NCBI RefSeq assembly: GCF_001896205.1
Contig: NZ_MPNU01000001.1
Span: forward strand, 1,789,175 to 1,853,174
Length of the DNA: 64,000 nt
Origin: Edwardsiella piscicida
GTDB lineage: Bacteria > Pseudomonadota > Gammaproteobacteria > Enterobacterales > Enterobacteriaceae
Reading direction: 5' to 3'
Positions 1-9,011 of the stretch are shown in pieces. Under the pieces are notes generated by a model. The model was not told the origin of the DNA. It did not search any database and saw only the letters and a program-made list of their open reading frames with translations. The position numbers and the translations under genes were made by a program. Numbering within the stretch: position 1 is the first letter of the stretch; every line of letters begins with the position of its first letter.

Positions 1-373
1 GGCCAAACTGTGGCTGTTCGCTCCAGCGGTGCAAGCGCGCCAGCTGCTGTCCCAGTAGGTAGGCATGGTGGGCATCGAGCGGGCGCACCGGCAGATACTC
101 TAGCAGCAAAAAGCTGGCGTCGCGGGTACTGCCGACGCCGTAGACCGCCGGCGTTTGCACCGTGCCGCTGCGCGCCAGCAGCGCCAGCTGGTCGGCCTCG
201 GCCTGAAAGCTGTGCAGGACGTCGGGCGTATCGCATTTGACGAACACGCTGCGCTCTCCGTCGCCGATCCGCCAGGCCCGGTGCACGGCCCCGCCGGGGA
301 GCTCCTGACGCTCACGCAGTGTGAAGGTTTGGTTGAAATGGCTGGTTAACAGACGGCTTACGGCTTGCCACAT
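1..373 (-). CDS. yniA: Fructosamine kinase family protein YniA, N-terminal part
   Basis: The gene is cut by the window edge; about 124 N-terminal residues are visible. The protein begins MWQAVSRLL and contains ELPGGAVHRAWRIG, FVKCD, EADQLALLARSGTVQTP and LPVRPLDAHHAYLLGQQLA. These match the glycine-rich and lysine-containing N lobe of the fructosamine/ketosamine kinase family, and E. coli YniA in particular. The family phosphorylates sugar-derived adducts on proteins or small molecules in the cytoplasm. The catalytic aspartate would lie in the missing C-terminal half. It lies just downstream of the ydiZ-like gene on the same strand, as in E. coli. Identity is secure; whether the whole gene is intact cannot be judged. 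Confidence 0.9.
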   Translation of the reverse strand, partial: MWQAVSRLLTSHFNQTFTLRERQELPGGAVHRAWRIGDGERSVFVKCDTPDVLHSFQAEADQLALLARSGTVQTPAVYGVGSTRDASFLLLEYLPVRPLDAHHAYLLGQQLARLHRWSEQPQFG

Positions 374-459
374 GGTTTACTCCCTCGACGTGAGCAGAGA
401 GACGATTGACCGCGCTAGCGAGCGGCGCGGCGCCAGGATAACCGGACGGTGTGGTGCGT

Positions 460-789
460 TCAGGCGTTATGGCAGTGACCGCGGGTCGTCGCCCGGGCCT
501 GACGCAGCGCCGTAAAGTATTCATCGCACAGCAGTGCCTCCGCCTGGGGCATCTGCCCCAGCGCCTGCTGTCCCAGCGCCTGCGCCAGACGTTCGACGTC
601 TGACTTTTCCTGCACGCTGGTCAGGGCATAGCAGTCGGTCGCGAGACGATGGGGAATACCGTCGGCATCGGCCACCGTGGTGGCGAAACCGGCATGCTGC
701 AACGCGTGCCGCAGCGCGGCGCGCGCCGCGTCGTCGTTGGGCAGCGCCGTAAAGCGGACGATATAGCAGGCAACAGTGGATTGACTCAT
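460..789 (-). CDS. ydiZ: GhoS/YdiZ-family small protein (endoribonuclease antitoxin fold)
   Basis: The product has 109 residues. The centre reads VADADGIPHRLATDCYALTS, which lines up with the VADEYGIP segment of GhoS, the antitoxin of the type V GhoST system that cleaves ghoT mRNA. A later CDEYFTALRQ segment matches the GhoS VDDYFRQ region. Position directly upstream of yniA fits E. coli ydiZ, a GhoS relative. No GhoT-like gene follows it, because yniA starts about 86 bases downstream. A GhoT/OrtT-like gene does exist 10 kb away at 10931-11116. Family assignment is good; RNase activity is inference. Confidence 0.7.
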   Translation of the reverse strand: MSQSTVACYIVRFTALPNDDAARAALRHALQHAGFATTVADADGIPHRLATDCYALTSVQEKSDVERLAQALGQQALGQMPQAEALLCDEYFTALRQARATTRGHCHNA

Positions 790-955
790 GGCATACCTCA
801 GAGGATCTGCGAATCACCTCAAGAATAGACTAAAAATGTGTGCAAAAAGGTGAAAGGAGCAACAAAGCGTAAAAATCAGCTAGCCACGCCCCTTTTTTTT
901 CTGGCACCATTCCCCAATTCAATTTTTACGCAAAAAAAGTAGAGGTGCCGTAACG

Positions 956-1612
956 GTGAAGATTCGACTCGGTTGTATGTTGGCAGTGCTGCTGCTGGCC
1001 GGATGTGCCAAACAGCATACGCCGGCGCCAGCCAAGGTAACGCTTAATCAGCATAGCGGGGGGTTTTTACGCGATTCGGCCGATATGGATCTGGCGGATG
1101 ACGGTGAGTTCTCGACCTATATCCGCAGCGCGGCCAATACCTACAATGTGGATGAGACCCTGATCAAGGCGATCATTCAGGTGGAGTCGGGCGGCGATCC
1201 CCGGGCGGTGAGCAGTTCCAACGCGATCGGTCTGATGCAGCTGAAACCCTCGACCGCCGGGCGTGACGCCTATCGCAAGAAAGGGCGCTACGGTCAGCCG
1301 ACCACCCGCGAGCTGAAGGATCCGGCGGTCAATATCGACCTGGGTACCGCCTATCTGAATATTTTGAAAAACCAGCAGCTGGCCGGGATCACCAATCCCG
1401 AGACCATGCGTTATGCGATGATCGTGGCCTATGCCAACGGGGCCGGCGCGATGCTGCGGACCTTCTCCCGCGATCGCGATACGGCAATTGCTAAAATTAA
1501 CCGTATGACGCCAAAGCAGTTTTACCAATATATTCAGAAGCGCCACCCGGCCGCTCAGGCGCCGCGCTATCTGTGGAAAGTCAATACCGCCTATCTGGCA
1601 ATGGCGCGTTAA
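956..1612 (+). CDS. emtA: Membrane-bound lytic murein endotransglycosylase (EmtA/MltE)
   Basis: A lipoprotein of 218 residues. The start is GTG, followed by a signal peptide ending in the lipobox LLAGC near residue 17, so it is probably lipid-anchored in the outer membrane. The SLT domain is clear: IIQVESGGDPRAVSSSNAIG carries the catalytic glutamate, followed by LMQLKPSTAGRDAY, AYLNIL and AYANGAGAMLRTFS, all closely matching E. coli EmtA. It cleaves glycan strands of peptidoglycan internally to give anhydromuramyl ends. It is slightly longer than E. coli EmtA because of an extra linker after the lipobox. A strong terminator follows at 1684. Confidence 0.9.
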   Translation: MKIRLGCMLAVLLLAGCAKQHTPAPAKVTLNQHSGGFLRDSADMDLADDGEFSTYIRSAANTYNVDETLIKAIIQVESGGDPRAVSSSNAIGLMQLKPSTAGRDAYRKKGRYGQPTTRELKDPAVNIDLGTAYLNILKNQQLAGITNPETMRYAMIVAYANGAGAMLRTFSRDRDTAIAKINRMTPKQFYQYIQKRHPAAQAPRYLWKVNTAYLAMAR

Positions 1613-1627
1613 TTCAGGCTCAGTCCT

Positions 1628-1725
1628 GACTGTGGTTAGCCCCGGTTCGGTAGTAGGTTAACCACAGTCATCCCCCCTGAACCCCCGAGGAAACCGTTTG
1701 GGTTTCCTCGGGTGGTGGTTTTTTA
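1628..1725 (+). terminator. Two hairpins and a U-rich terminator after emtA
   Basis: A first stem pairs 1628-1638 with 1659-1669 (11 bp). A second, perfect 12-bp GC-rich stem pairs 1684-1695 with 1701-1712 around GTTTG and is followed by a T-rich stretch at 1718-1724. The second is a classical intrinsic terminator for emtA. The double-hairpin arrangement could also be the 3' end of a small RNA, but I see no independent promoter. Confidence 0.7.
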
Positions 1726-1959
1726 TGCTATAAAACCTGCTTTTTGTGACTTCTCACGCAAAATTTTATATCATTGCACCCGCACTTATTCTGCCACCCT
1801 TCGCTCATCGTCGTATTACCTCCGCATTTGCTGTGTCAATGCCGCTGGGATAACACGCCTGCTACCAAGGTAATGCCGCGTCGGCAGGGGGCAGTGTTCC
1901 GGGCAGAACAGGATGTCTGCATGAGCCTATCGTCCGTATAAACAAGGTATGACGAATTA

Positions 1960-3243
1960 ATGACCGTACTTTCCACTGATGTCGGGCAAAACGCCGGTAC
2001 GCGGCTGTCCCGCTGGAATAAAAACGATACTGTCTGGATGTTTGGACTGTATGCCACCGCCGTGGGGGCGGGGACGCTGTTTTTACCGATCAACGCTGGC
2101 CTGAACGGGCCGCTGGTGCTGATCCTGATGGCGCTGCTGGCTTACCCGTTGACCTACTTACCCCATCGGGCGCTGTGCCGCCTGGTGCTGTCCGGCAGCC
2201 GTCGCGATGGCGATATTACCGATGTGGTAGAAGAGCACTTTGGCACGCTGGCAGGCAAGGGAATCATGGTGCTGTATTTACTGGCATTTTTCCCTATCGT
2301 GCTGGTTTACAGCATCTCCATTGCCAATGCGCTGGAGAGCTTTTTGATCAATCAGTTTCATTTGACGCCGCCGCCGCGCCTGTGGCTGAGCTTTGGCGTG
2401 GTCGCCCTGCTGGCGCTGGTTCTGCGCACGGGGCGCGAGACCATCGTGGCCGCCATGGGGGTGCTGGTATTCCCGCTGATCTTGTTTTTAATGGGGATTT
2501 CGCTGTACCTGATCCCGTACTGGCAGCCTGCGCATTTCTTTTCCGGGCTAGGACAGACCCCGCTGCGCGATCCCGCGCTGTGGCGTTCGCTATGGCTGGC
2601 GGTGCCGGTGATGGTGTTCTCGTTTAGCCATGCACCGATCATCTCCTCGTTTGCCTCCAGTCAGCGTCAGCTGTACGGTGAGCAGGCGGAGCGCCGCTGT
2701 GCGCGCATTATGCGCTACAGCTACATCATGATCTGCGTCAGCATTCTGTTCTTCGTCTTCAGCTGCGTGATGAGCCTATCCCACGCGGATATGCTGGCCG
2801 CGAGGGAGCAGAATATTACCGTGTTGTCGAGCCTGGCTAACCGTTTCTCTAACCCGATGATTGCCTATCTGGGGCCGGTGATGGCGATCCTCGCGATGTC
2901 CAAGTCCTATCTGGGTACCTCGCTGGGGGTAACGGAAGGGGCCACTAGCCTGATCGACGGCGTATTTCGCAGCGTGGGGCGCTCTGTCTCCTCTCAGGTG
3001 ACGAACCGTATTGCGGCGATCGTGCTGTTTCTCGTGACCTGGCTGGTGACCTATCAAAACCCGAACGCGCTGCACATTATTGAGACGGTCAGCGGGCCGC
3101 TGATTGCGGTGATCCTGTTTATTTTGCCCATGTACGCCATTCATCGCATTCCCGTGATGCGCAAGTACCGCTCACTCAGTAACCCCTTTGTGCTGTTGAT
3201 GGGGCTGATCGCGCTCTCCGCGCTGGTGTACAGCCTGCTGTAA
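1960..3243 (+). CDS. SdaC-like serine/proton symporter (HAAAP family)
   Basis: A polytopic inner-membrane protein of 427 residues. It tracks E. coli SdaC closely: DTVWMFGLYATAVGAGTLF with the G-A-G turn of the first membrane segment, DITDVVEEHFG, LPINAGLNGPL, AVPVMVFSFSHAPIISSFA and MYAIHRIPVMRKYRSLSN near the end. About eleven hydrophobic segments are visible. It probably imports L-serine with protons. No serine deaminase gene lies beside it, unlike E. coli sdaCB, so it may be a paralogue. A leader of about 235 bases precedes it; I see no other gene there. Confidence 0.8.
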   Translation: MTVLSTDVGQNAGTRLSRWNKNDTVWMFGLYATAVGAGTLFLPINAGLNGPLVLILMALLAYPLTYLPHRALCRLVLSGSRRDGDITDVVEEHFGTLAGKGIMVLYLLAFFPIVLVYSISIANALESFLINQFHLTPPPRLWLSFGVVALLALVLRTGRETIVAAMGVLVFPLILFLMGISLYLIPYWQPAHFFSGLGQTPLRDPALWRSLWLAVPVMVFSFSHAPIISSFASSQRQLYGEQAERRCARIMRYSYIMICVSILFFVFSCVMSLSHADMLAAREQNITVLSSLANRFSNPMIAYLGPVMAILAMSKSYLGTSLGVTEGATSLIDGVFRSVGRSVSSQVTNRIAAIVLFLVTWLVTYQNPNALHIIETVSGPLIAVILFILPMYAIHRIPVMRKYRSLSNPFVLLMGLIALSALVYSLL

Positions 3244-3273
3244 CGCCGGGCTCAGCACGCCGAGGTCAGAAAG

Positions 3274-3302
3274 CACAACGCCCGCATTACGCGGGCGTTG
3301 TG
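3274..3302. terminator. Bidirectional terminator hairpin between convergent genes
   Basis: A perfect 12-bp stem (3274-3285 with 3291-3302) with a 5-base loop lies between the convergent transporter gene and the ABC operon. It has only short T runs but is well placed to stop both transcripts. Confidence 0.65.
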
Positions 3303-3325
3303 TTATCGGCAGCGCGTCGATGCGG

Positions 3326-3937
3326 CTAGGCCGTTGTCGTCGCTGGCGGCGGCAGCGTGATGATCCGGGTACAGACCTGCTCCAGCAACGCCTGCTGATG
3401 GCTGAAGATGAGCATCCCCAGCGGACGGCTCTGGCTCTCCTGCAGCAGATAGCGCCAGATATCGCGCTGAATCGCCGGATCCAGCTGCGCGGTGATCTCA
3501 TCGGCTATCAGGTAGCGGGTGCGCGGGTCCAGCGCCCGCAGCAGGGCGATGCGGGCCAGCTCGCCGCCGGACAGTTGGCCCGGCTTTCGCTGTAGCCAGT
3601 GGGGCTGGATATGCAGCCGCGCCAGCGCGGTCGCATCGGGATGCCAGGCATCGTGCAGGGCGGCGCCGGTGCTGCGCCAGGGGTTAAAGGTGAGCTCCGG
3701 ATGCTGGGGAACCAGCTGTACCGGGCAGTAGCCGCGCCGCGGCAGCGGCGCCCCGTCAACTAGGAGCGTCCCGCTGGCCGCTTTTTGCCATCCGGCCAAC
3801 ACCCGCCCCAGGGTGGTTTTGCCAAAGCCGCTCGGCGCGCTGATCCCCAGACGCTCTCCGGGCGCTAGGCTGAGGTTCAGCGCCTGCCACAGGCATTTCC
3901 CCCCCTGGTGAACGGTTAAATCCTGGCAGATCAGCAT
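3326..3937 (-). CDS. Opp/Dpp/Nik-type ABC transporter ATPase, fifth gene (NikE-like)
   Basis: Soluble nucleotide-binding subunit of about 203 residues, short for the family. Walker A is APSGFGKTTLGR, the signature is LSGGELARIALLRAL and Walker B is YLIADEITAQLD, so it looks catalytically complete. It powers import with its partner ATPase and the two permeases. I chose the ATG at 3937 (MLICQDL): it overlaps the stop of the gene before by 7 bases and places a good fold start. Last gene of a five-gene operon ordered like nikABCDE. Confidence 0.8.
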   Translation of the reverse strand: MLICQDLTVHQGGKCLWQALNLSLAPGERLGISAPSGFGKTTLGRVLAGWQKAASGTLLVDGAPLPRRGYCPVQLVPQHPELTFNPWRSTGAALHDAWHPDATALARLHIQPHWLQRKPGQLSGGELARIALLRALDPRTRYLIADEITAQLDPAIQRDIWRYLLQESQSRPLGMLIFSHQQALLEQVCTRIITLPPPATTTA

Positions 3938-4728
3938 AGGGAACGCTCCAGATCCGGGAATAGGGCGCCGCGCTCCGGCAGCGCCTGCCACTGGCGCATG
4001 AGTCGCTCGCTGATTTCGCCGCGCTGCAGCTGCGCGCGGCTGACGCTGTCGCTAACCTGGCCCTGGTGCAGGGCGACGATGCGATCGGCGTGCTGTGCCG
4101 CCAGCATCAGATCGTGGGTGACCCACAGAATGCCGCAGCCTTGCTCACACAGGCGCCGCAGCTGGCGTAGTAGCTGATGCGCCAGCGCCGCATCCAGCCA
4201 GGCGGTGATTTCGTCGGCCAGGATATAGCGGGCGTGGCTGAGGGAGGCGTGACAGGCCAGCACGCGCTTGGCCATACCGCCGGAGAGCTGACGCGGGTAG
4301 CTGTGCATCACCGTGGCCGGATCAAGATGGCTTTGGCGTAGCACCGCGCTGGCCTGCTCGGCGTCCCAATGCTGGCCGGCCAGATGGCGGGTCCGCTGCA
4401 GATGTCGCTCAATATTGAGCAGCGGATTGAGCGCAGAGACGCCCTGCGGTACATAGCACAGGGTATGGCCGCGCAGACGGCGGCGACCGTCGGCGGAGAG
4501 CGGCTTTCCATCCAGACTCAGCGTGCCGTGGCTGCGCAGATTGGCGGGTAGCAGATCGAGAGCGCACTGCAGTAGCAGGCTCTTGCCTTCGCCGCTGCCG
4601 CCGACCAGCGCCACCAGCTCACCGGGGGCGACATCGAGGGTGATTCCCTGTAGCAGAGGAGACCAGCGACGGGCGCCATACCAGCGATAGTGGGCCGCCT
4701 CCAGGGTGACGTTGTGAAAACTTAGCAT
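3931..4728 (-). CDS. Opp/Dpp/Nik-type ABC transporter ATPase, fourth gene (NikD-like)
   Basis: ATPase subunit of about 265 residues. Walker A is VGGSGEGKSLLLQ, the signature region is YPRQLSGGMAKRVLACHA and Walker B is YILADEITAWLD, followed by the switch histidine in ILWVTHDL. The ATG at 4728 (MLSFHNV) overlaps the end of the permease gene by 7 bases, the same translational coupling as at the next junction. It works as a heterodimer with the NikE-like subunit. Confidence 0.82.
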   Translation of the reverse strand: MLSFHNVTLEAAHYRWYGARRWSPLLQGITLDVAPGELVALVGGSGEGKSLLLQCALDLLPANLRSHGTLSLDGKPLSADGRRRLRGHTLCYVPQGVSALNPLLNIERHLQRTRHLAGQHWDAEQASAVLRQSHLDPATVMHSYPRQLSGGMAKRVLACHASLSHARYILADEITAWLDAALAHQLLRQLRRLCEQGCGILWVTHDLMLAAQHADRIVALHQGQVSDSVSRAQLQRGEISERLMRQWQALPERGALFPDLERSLC

Positions 4729-5534
4729 GACTCGCTCCTTAGCCACAGTCGCTGCAGGGCGTGGGCAAACTGATCGAACAGCAGCACCAGCAGCAGCAGC
4801 ATCAGGCCGGGAAACAGCACCAGCCACCAGTTACCGTGGCTGATAAAGCGCAGTGCATCGGCCAGCAGTAGCCCCAGCGATGGCTCATGCGGCGCCAGGC
4901 CAAAGCCCAGGAAGCTGAGCGCCGCGCTGTGCAGGACGGCGTGCGGAAACATCAGCAGGGTTCCGGTGAGCCACTGCGGCAGCAGGGCCGGCAGATAGTG
5001 GTGGCGCCAGCAGTAGGCCGGGCCGTTGCCGAGGCGGCGGGCCAGCGTCAGGTAGTCGCTGTGCGCTATGCGCTGGGCTTCGGCGCGCAGGATCAGCGCC
5101 AGGCGCGGCCAGTGCGTCAGGGCGACGGCCATGATGACGCCGCTCTTGCCGCCGCCGAGGGTAAAGCAGATCAGGATCAGCAGTAGCAGGTGCGGCAGCG
5201 CGAGCATGGTGTCGGTGAGCAGACGCATCAGGGTATCCAGGCGCGGGTGCAGCTGGGATAGGGCCGCCATCAGGAGCGCGATCATCCCGCTGCACAGCGC
5301 GGCGCCGATCCCGATTTGCAGGCTGGTGAGGGCGCCCTGAAAGCTGCGCAGCCACAGATCGCGCCCCATATTGTCGGTTCCGAACCAGTGGCGGGCGCTG
5401 GGCGGCTGATGGCGCGCCAGCAGGTCGATCGCCAGCGCCTGATCCAGAGAGGTATAGGCATACCAGGCGATCAGCAGCAGTAAAAATGAGGCGATAAACA
5501 GGCGCGCCAGCGTGGGGGCAGGGTTATACAGCAT
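4722..5534 (-). CDS. ABC transporter permease (DppC/NikC-like)
   Basis: Inner-membrane permease of 270 residues. After the first membrane segment it has HWFGTDNMGRDLWLRSFQGA, the hallmark of the OppC/DppC/NikC family. Further hydrophobic helices follow and a cytoplasmic EAA loop (ALILRAEAQRI and LARRLGNGPAY) contacts the ATPase. It overlaps the end of the upstream permease gene by 11 bases, consistent with one operon. Confidence 0.85.
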   Translation of the reverse strand: MLYNPAPTLARLFIASFLLLLIAWYAYTSLDQALAIDLLARHQPPSARHWFGTDNMGRDLWLRSFQGALTSLQIGIGAALCSGMIALLMAALSQLHPRLDTLMRLLTDTMLALPHLLLLILICFTLGGGKSGVIMAVALTHWPRLALILRAEAQRIAHSDYLTLARRLGNGPAYCWRHHYLPALLPQWLTGTLLMFPHAVLHSAALSFLGFGLAPHEPSLGLLLADALRFISHGNWWLVLFPGLMLLLLVLLFDQFAHALQRLWLRSESC

Positions 5535-6498
5535 CGGGTCGCTCCAGAGCGCGGTTCATGCGGCGGATCAGCCAGGCCGACAGGGTATTGCCGACAAAGA
5601 CCAGCAGGGTACTGAACAGGACGATCCCCATCAGCAGGGGAACGTCGCCGCGCAGACCGGCGTCGATCGTCGCCTGCCCCAGTCCGGGATAGGCAAACAC
5701 CTTCTCCGCCAGCAGGGCGCCGCCGAGCAGCTCACCCAGCGAGGCAAACTGCAGGCACAGCGCCGGGGTGATCGCGTGACGCAGCACCTGGCTACGCAGC
5801 AGCGACCAGCCGCGATCGCCCTGCGCGCGGGCAAAGCGGACAAAGTCGCTGGCCATGACGCTGGCGATCTTCTCCCGGGTATGCAGAGCGATTTGTCCCA
5901 TTCCCAGCAGGCTGAGGGCGCAGACCGGCAGCACCAGATGGCGCAGCCGTTCGGACCAGCCTGCGCTGGCGGCATTGCCGCCGGGCTCCCAGGCGCAGCA
6001 TACCGGCAGCAGCGGCCAGTGCACGGCAAAGAGCGCCAGCAGCAGCAGCGCAATCCAGAAGGTCGGCAGGGAGGAGAGCAGGTAGCTCAGGCGGCAGATC
6101 AACCGATCGGGCCAGCGATTCAGGTAGCGACCGGCCAGGCAGCCCAGCCCGATGCCGGAGAGTCCGGACAGCAGCCAGGCGCCGGCGAGCAGGGCGAACG
6201 AGGTGGCAAAGCGCTCGCCGATCACGCTGGCGACCGGGGCGTTAAACAGCATGGAGTAACCCAGATCGCCCTGCAGCAGACGCATAAACCAATGGCCGAA
6301 GCGTTGCCACAGGGGCTGATCCAGCCCCCAGCGGGCGGCGATCTTGGCGTACTGCTGCGGCGGAACGTGCAGCAGATCGTTACCGATATAGGCTCGGATG
6401 GGATCGACCGGTGAAAAGCTGAGCAGTACAAAGGTGCCGGCAGCCACCAGCACCAGAAGCAAAGCCAGCCGCAGCAGCGGGGCAAGCAGACGCATCAT
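5524..6498 (-). CDS. ABC transporter permease (DppB/NikB-like)
   Basis: Inner-membrane permease of 324 residues. The first helix (MMRLLAPLLRLALLLVLVAA) is followed by FSPVDPIRAYIGNDLLHVPP, typical of the OppB/NikB periplasmic loop. Other family features are GDLGYSMLFNAPV and, near the C-terminus, EKVFAYPGLGQATIDAGLRGD. The ATG overlaps the substrate-binding gene's stop by one base (TAATG), so translation is coupled. Confidence 0.87.
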   Translation of the reverse strand: MMRLLAPLLRLALLLVLVAAGTFVLLSFSPVDPIRAYIGNDLLHVPPQQYAKIAARWGLDQPLWQRFGHWFMRLLQGDLGYSMLFNAPVASVIGERFATSFALLAGAWLLSGLSGIGLGCLAGRYLNRWPDRLICRLSYLLSSLPTFWIALLLLALFAVHWPLLPVCCAWEPGGNAASAGWSERLRHLVLPVCALSLLGMGQIALHTREKIASVMASDFVRFARAQGDRGWSLLRSQVLRHAITPALCLQFASLGELLGGALLAEKVFAYPGLGQATIDAGLRGDVPLLMGIVLFSTLLVFVGNTLSAWLIRRMNRALERPDAV

Positions 6499-8087
6499 TA
6501 ACGGCAGGTCCAGGTCCAGTCATCCAGATTGTTCAGCAGCGACCAGCTACCGTGAATTTCCGGGGCGCCTTTACCCAGATTGACGCATGGATTGGCCAGA
6601 TAGGTGTGCTGAATATTCAGCAGCCAGGCCCAGGCGGCATCGCCCTGGACGCCGGCGCCCTGCTGTCCATCCCATTCGACCTGCTGCCAGAACGGCAGCG
6701 CCTTGCGCCAGTCAGGGGCGTCCACCGCCTGCTGCAGATGGCGTTCGACCGTCGGATTACTGTAATAGCCGGGGTTGTAGTACTCCACGCCGGCGGCTTT
6801 ACCGCTGTAGTGGTGATACAGCTCCATGGGATCCAGGCTACCCCAGCCGAACAGGGTCGGGTTGGCGTGCATATGGCGCTCAACGGTTTCCCAGCTGCCG
6901 GACTTCAGGGTGATGGCGATCCCCAGCGGCTGCAGCATGGCGCGCACGGCCTCGGCGATGTCGCGACGGGTGCTGTCGCCGCTGGCGTACCACAGGGTCA
7001 GACGGGCGGCCTGGCCATTCTTTTCACGCACGCCGTCTTTGCCCACAACCCATCCCGCCTGCTCCAGAATCGCTTTCGCTTTGGCGAGATCGCCATCCTT
7101 AAAGGCGATGTCCGGATTTTGCCACGGCAGTCCCTGGACGGCGCTGTAGGCCGGAATAGCGTGGCCCTCCATCAGCGTATCGGCCAGTTGCTGGCGGTTG
7201 ATGGCGTAGTTGATGGCGCGACGGATCGCGACGTCGGCGGTGATATCGTTGCCGATCGGATTGCCTTCGGCGTCTTTTTTACCGGCGGGTACCATGGGGA
7301 AGACGATACCGCGGTTTTCTACGCTGTCACGCACCCACAACTTCAGGTTTTTCTGCTGGGGCGCCACGGCCATGGAGGGCGCGATGCGCACCAGGTCGAG
7401 CTGTCCGCTCTGGGCGGCGGCGTAGGCATTGTCTTCATCCAGGAAAACGAAGACCAGACGATTGAAGTCGTTTTTCTTCCCTGCGTAGTAGGGGTTGGCC
7501 TCGACGATCAGCTGCTGACCGGGCTGAAAGCTGACCAAGCGATAGGGGCCGGCGCCGATGGGCTGCTTGGCGAAGGTTTTCGCGTTGTAGTTGTCGCTGG
7601 GAACGATGCCCAGAGAACCCAGCACGTTGACGAAGGTGCTCTGCGGCGCGCTCAGGGTGATCTCTACGCGGCGATCGTCCAGGGCGCGTGCCTGGCTGAA
7701 GTTGCCCATATCGATCTTGCCACCGCTCTGCGCCGCCTTATTGTAGGTAAAGACCACGTCTTCGGCGGTCAGGGCTGAGCCATCGGAGAACTTCAGGTCC
7801 GGCTTCAGGGTCAGTATCCACGTTTTGCCATCGTCGCTGGTGCTGATGGCCTCCGTCAGCAGGTTGCCCCAGCTCATATCGGCGTTCTGGCGCAGCAGGG
7901 GGGCGTGCAGCAGGAAATAGCTGCCGTGGCTCCAGCCTAGCATCGGGTCAAAACCTTCCGTCGGCTCGGCGCCGATGGCCATTTTCAGGGTGTGGGACGC
8001 CGTTGCCGGTTCGGCGGCCATCAACGGGGCTTGCATGGCGAGCGTTAGGGCGCAGGAGAGTAGTGTAATTCGGCCGATATTCATCAT
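6498..8087 (-). CDS. ABC transporter periplasmic substrate-binding protein (nickel/peptide type)
   Basis: An SBP_bac_5 family protein of 529 residues with a signal peptide ending near APLMAAEPA. Family features include WTLTL-like ILTLKPDLKFSDGSALTAED, PIGAGPYRLVSFQPGQ, AIRRAINYAINRQQL and AKAILEQAGW. The C-terminal half (MELYHHYSG, GVEYYNPGYYSNP) and the gene order A-B-C-D-E resemble the nickel-type NikA/YntA systems more than OppA. Metal, metallophore or peptide are all possible substrates; I cannot decide from sequence. First gene of the operon. The 330 bases between it and the next gene should hold the promoters; no further gene is supported there. Confidence 0.75.
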   Translation of the reverse strand: MMNIGRITLLSCALTLAMQAPLMAAEPATASHTLKMAIGAEPTEGFDPMLGWSHGSYFLLHAPLLRQNADMSWGNLLTEAISTSDDGKTWILTLKPDLKFSDGSALTAEDVVFTYNKAAQSGGKIDMGNFSQARALDDRRVEITLSAPQSTFVNVLGSLGIVPSDNYNAKTFAKQPIGAGPYRLVSFQPGQQLIVEANPYYAGKKNDFNRLVFVFLDEDNAYAAAQSGQLDLVRIAPSMAVAPQQKNLKLWVRDSVENRGIVFPMVPAGKKDAEGNPIGNDITADVAIRRAINYAINRQQLADTLMEGHAIPAYSAVQGLPWQNPDIAFKDGDLAKAKAILEQAGWVVGKDGVREKNGQAARLTLWYASGDSTRRDIAEAVRAMLQPLGIAITLKSGSWETVERHMHANPTLFGWGSLDPMELYHHYSGKAAGVEYYNPGYYSNPTVERHLQQAVDAPDWRKALPFWQQVEWDGQQGAGVQGDAAWAWLLNIQHTYLANPCVNLGKGAPEIHGSWSLLNNLDDWTWTCR

Positions 8088-8426
8088 TATATTCCCAGAT
8101 TTTTTGTTGTTTATTTCATCATCGCGACGTCACTGTCGCTACATGCGCGCACGGTGAATCGGGTATACCGCGCAGCGGGGAGAGTTATAGCAAACCCCCC
8201 GGCGGGTAAACATGATTTAGAACAGGAAATGTATGCACTTTTCCTTACTTCTGCATACCGCAGTGTAGAAAATGATCGTCAGGAAGAGAAGCGTTTGTTT
8301 TGCGTACAGCCGCCGGGCCGTCGGGAAAAAACGTCGGGGATTCTGGATCAATGGCCCTACCAATTCCATAATAGTAACGGAGTACGGTAATTCATTGCAG
8401 TTGAGCTGGCGTAAAAGGAAATGATA

Positions 8427-8792
8427 ATGGACTGGTATCTGAAGGTTCTCAAAAATTACTTTGTATTTTCCGGTCGGGCGCGCCGCAAAGAATATTGGTG
8501 GTTCGTCCTGATTAACTGCATTATCTCCATCGTGCTGGCTATGGTGCAAAAGGCGCTGGGCTGGACGTTTGAAAATGGGGAGGGGCTGCTGACTATCCTC
8601 TATAGTTTGGCGGTATTAATTCCATCCATTGCGGTTTTGGTACGCCGTCTGCACGATATTGGTCGTACCGGCTGGTGGGCGCTGATTGGCCTGATCCCGC
8701 TTATCGGCTGGCTGGTGCTGCTGATCTTTACCCTGTCGGATAGCCAACGCGACAATAATGCCTATGGCCCTAATCCGAAAGCGTTGTCCTGA
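8427..8792 (+). CDS. DUF805 inner-membrane protein, YhaH-like
   Basis: About 121 residues with three to four membrane helices. The start MDWYLKVLKNYFVFSGRARR and the RRLHDIGRTGWWAL segment are the DUF805 signatures seen in E. coli YhaH and YhaI. Two ATGs lie six bases apart; the second (8427) has an AAGGA at the right distance and matches the YhaH start, so I use it. Function is unknown. A hairpin at 8803-8828 follows. Confidence 0.85.
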   Translation: MDWYLKVLKNYFVFSGRARRKEYWWFVLINCIISIVLAMVQKALGWTFENGEGLLTILYSLAVLIPSIAVLVRRLHDIGRTGWWALIGLIPLIGWLVLLIFTLSDSQRDNNAYGPNPKALS

Positions 8793-8802
8793 CGCGTCGC
8801 CG

Positions 8803-8828
8803 AAGATGGCCTGATGCCGGGCCATCTT
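8803..8828 (+). terminator. Terminator-like hairpin after DUF805 gene
   Basis: A 9-bp stem (AAGATGGCC at 8803-8811 pairing with 8820-8828) encloses an 8-base loop. It is followed by only a few Ts, so it is a modest terminator. Confidence 0.45.
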
Positions 8829-9011
8829 TGGGGTATCCCCGCCCGTCACATTTTGCGGCATATTTTATATTCTGAAACAATGCAGCCAGAAGATTAGCAA
8901 CCGGGCGGTTGGCCGGGCTGCGTTTTGTGCGTAACCTAACGGTTTAGGTTACTTGCTATGCCGTATCGCAGCCGCCCGGCGTCTGCGCATGCCGCCCGTG
9001 TCCCCATTTGC

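Noticed and set aside
1628..1725. A named small RNA after emtA
   Set aside because: Two hairpins and a terminator are present, but I see no promoter and no match to a small RNA that I know.
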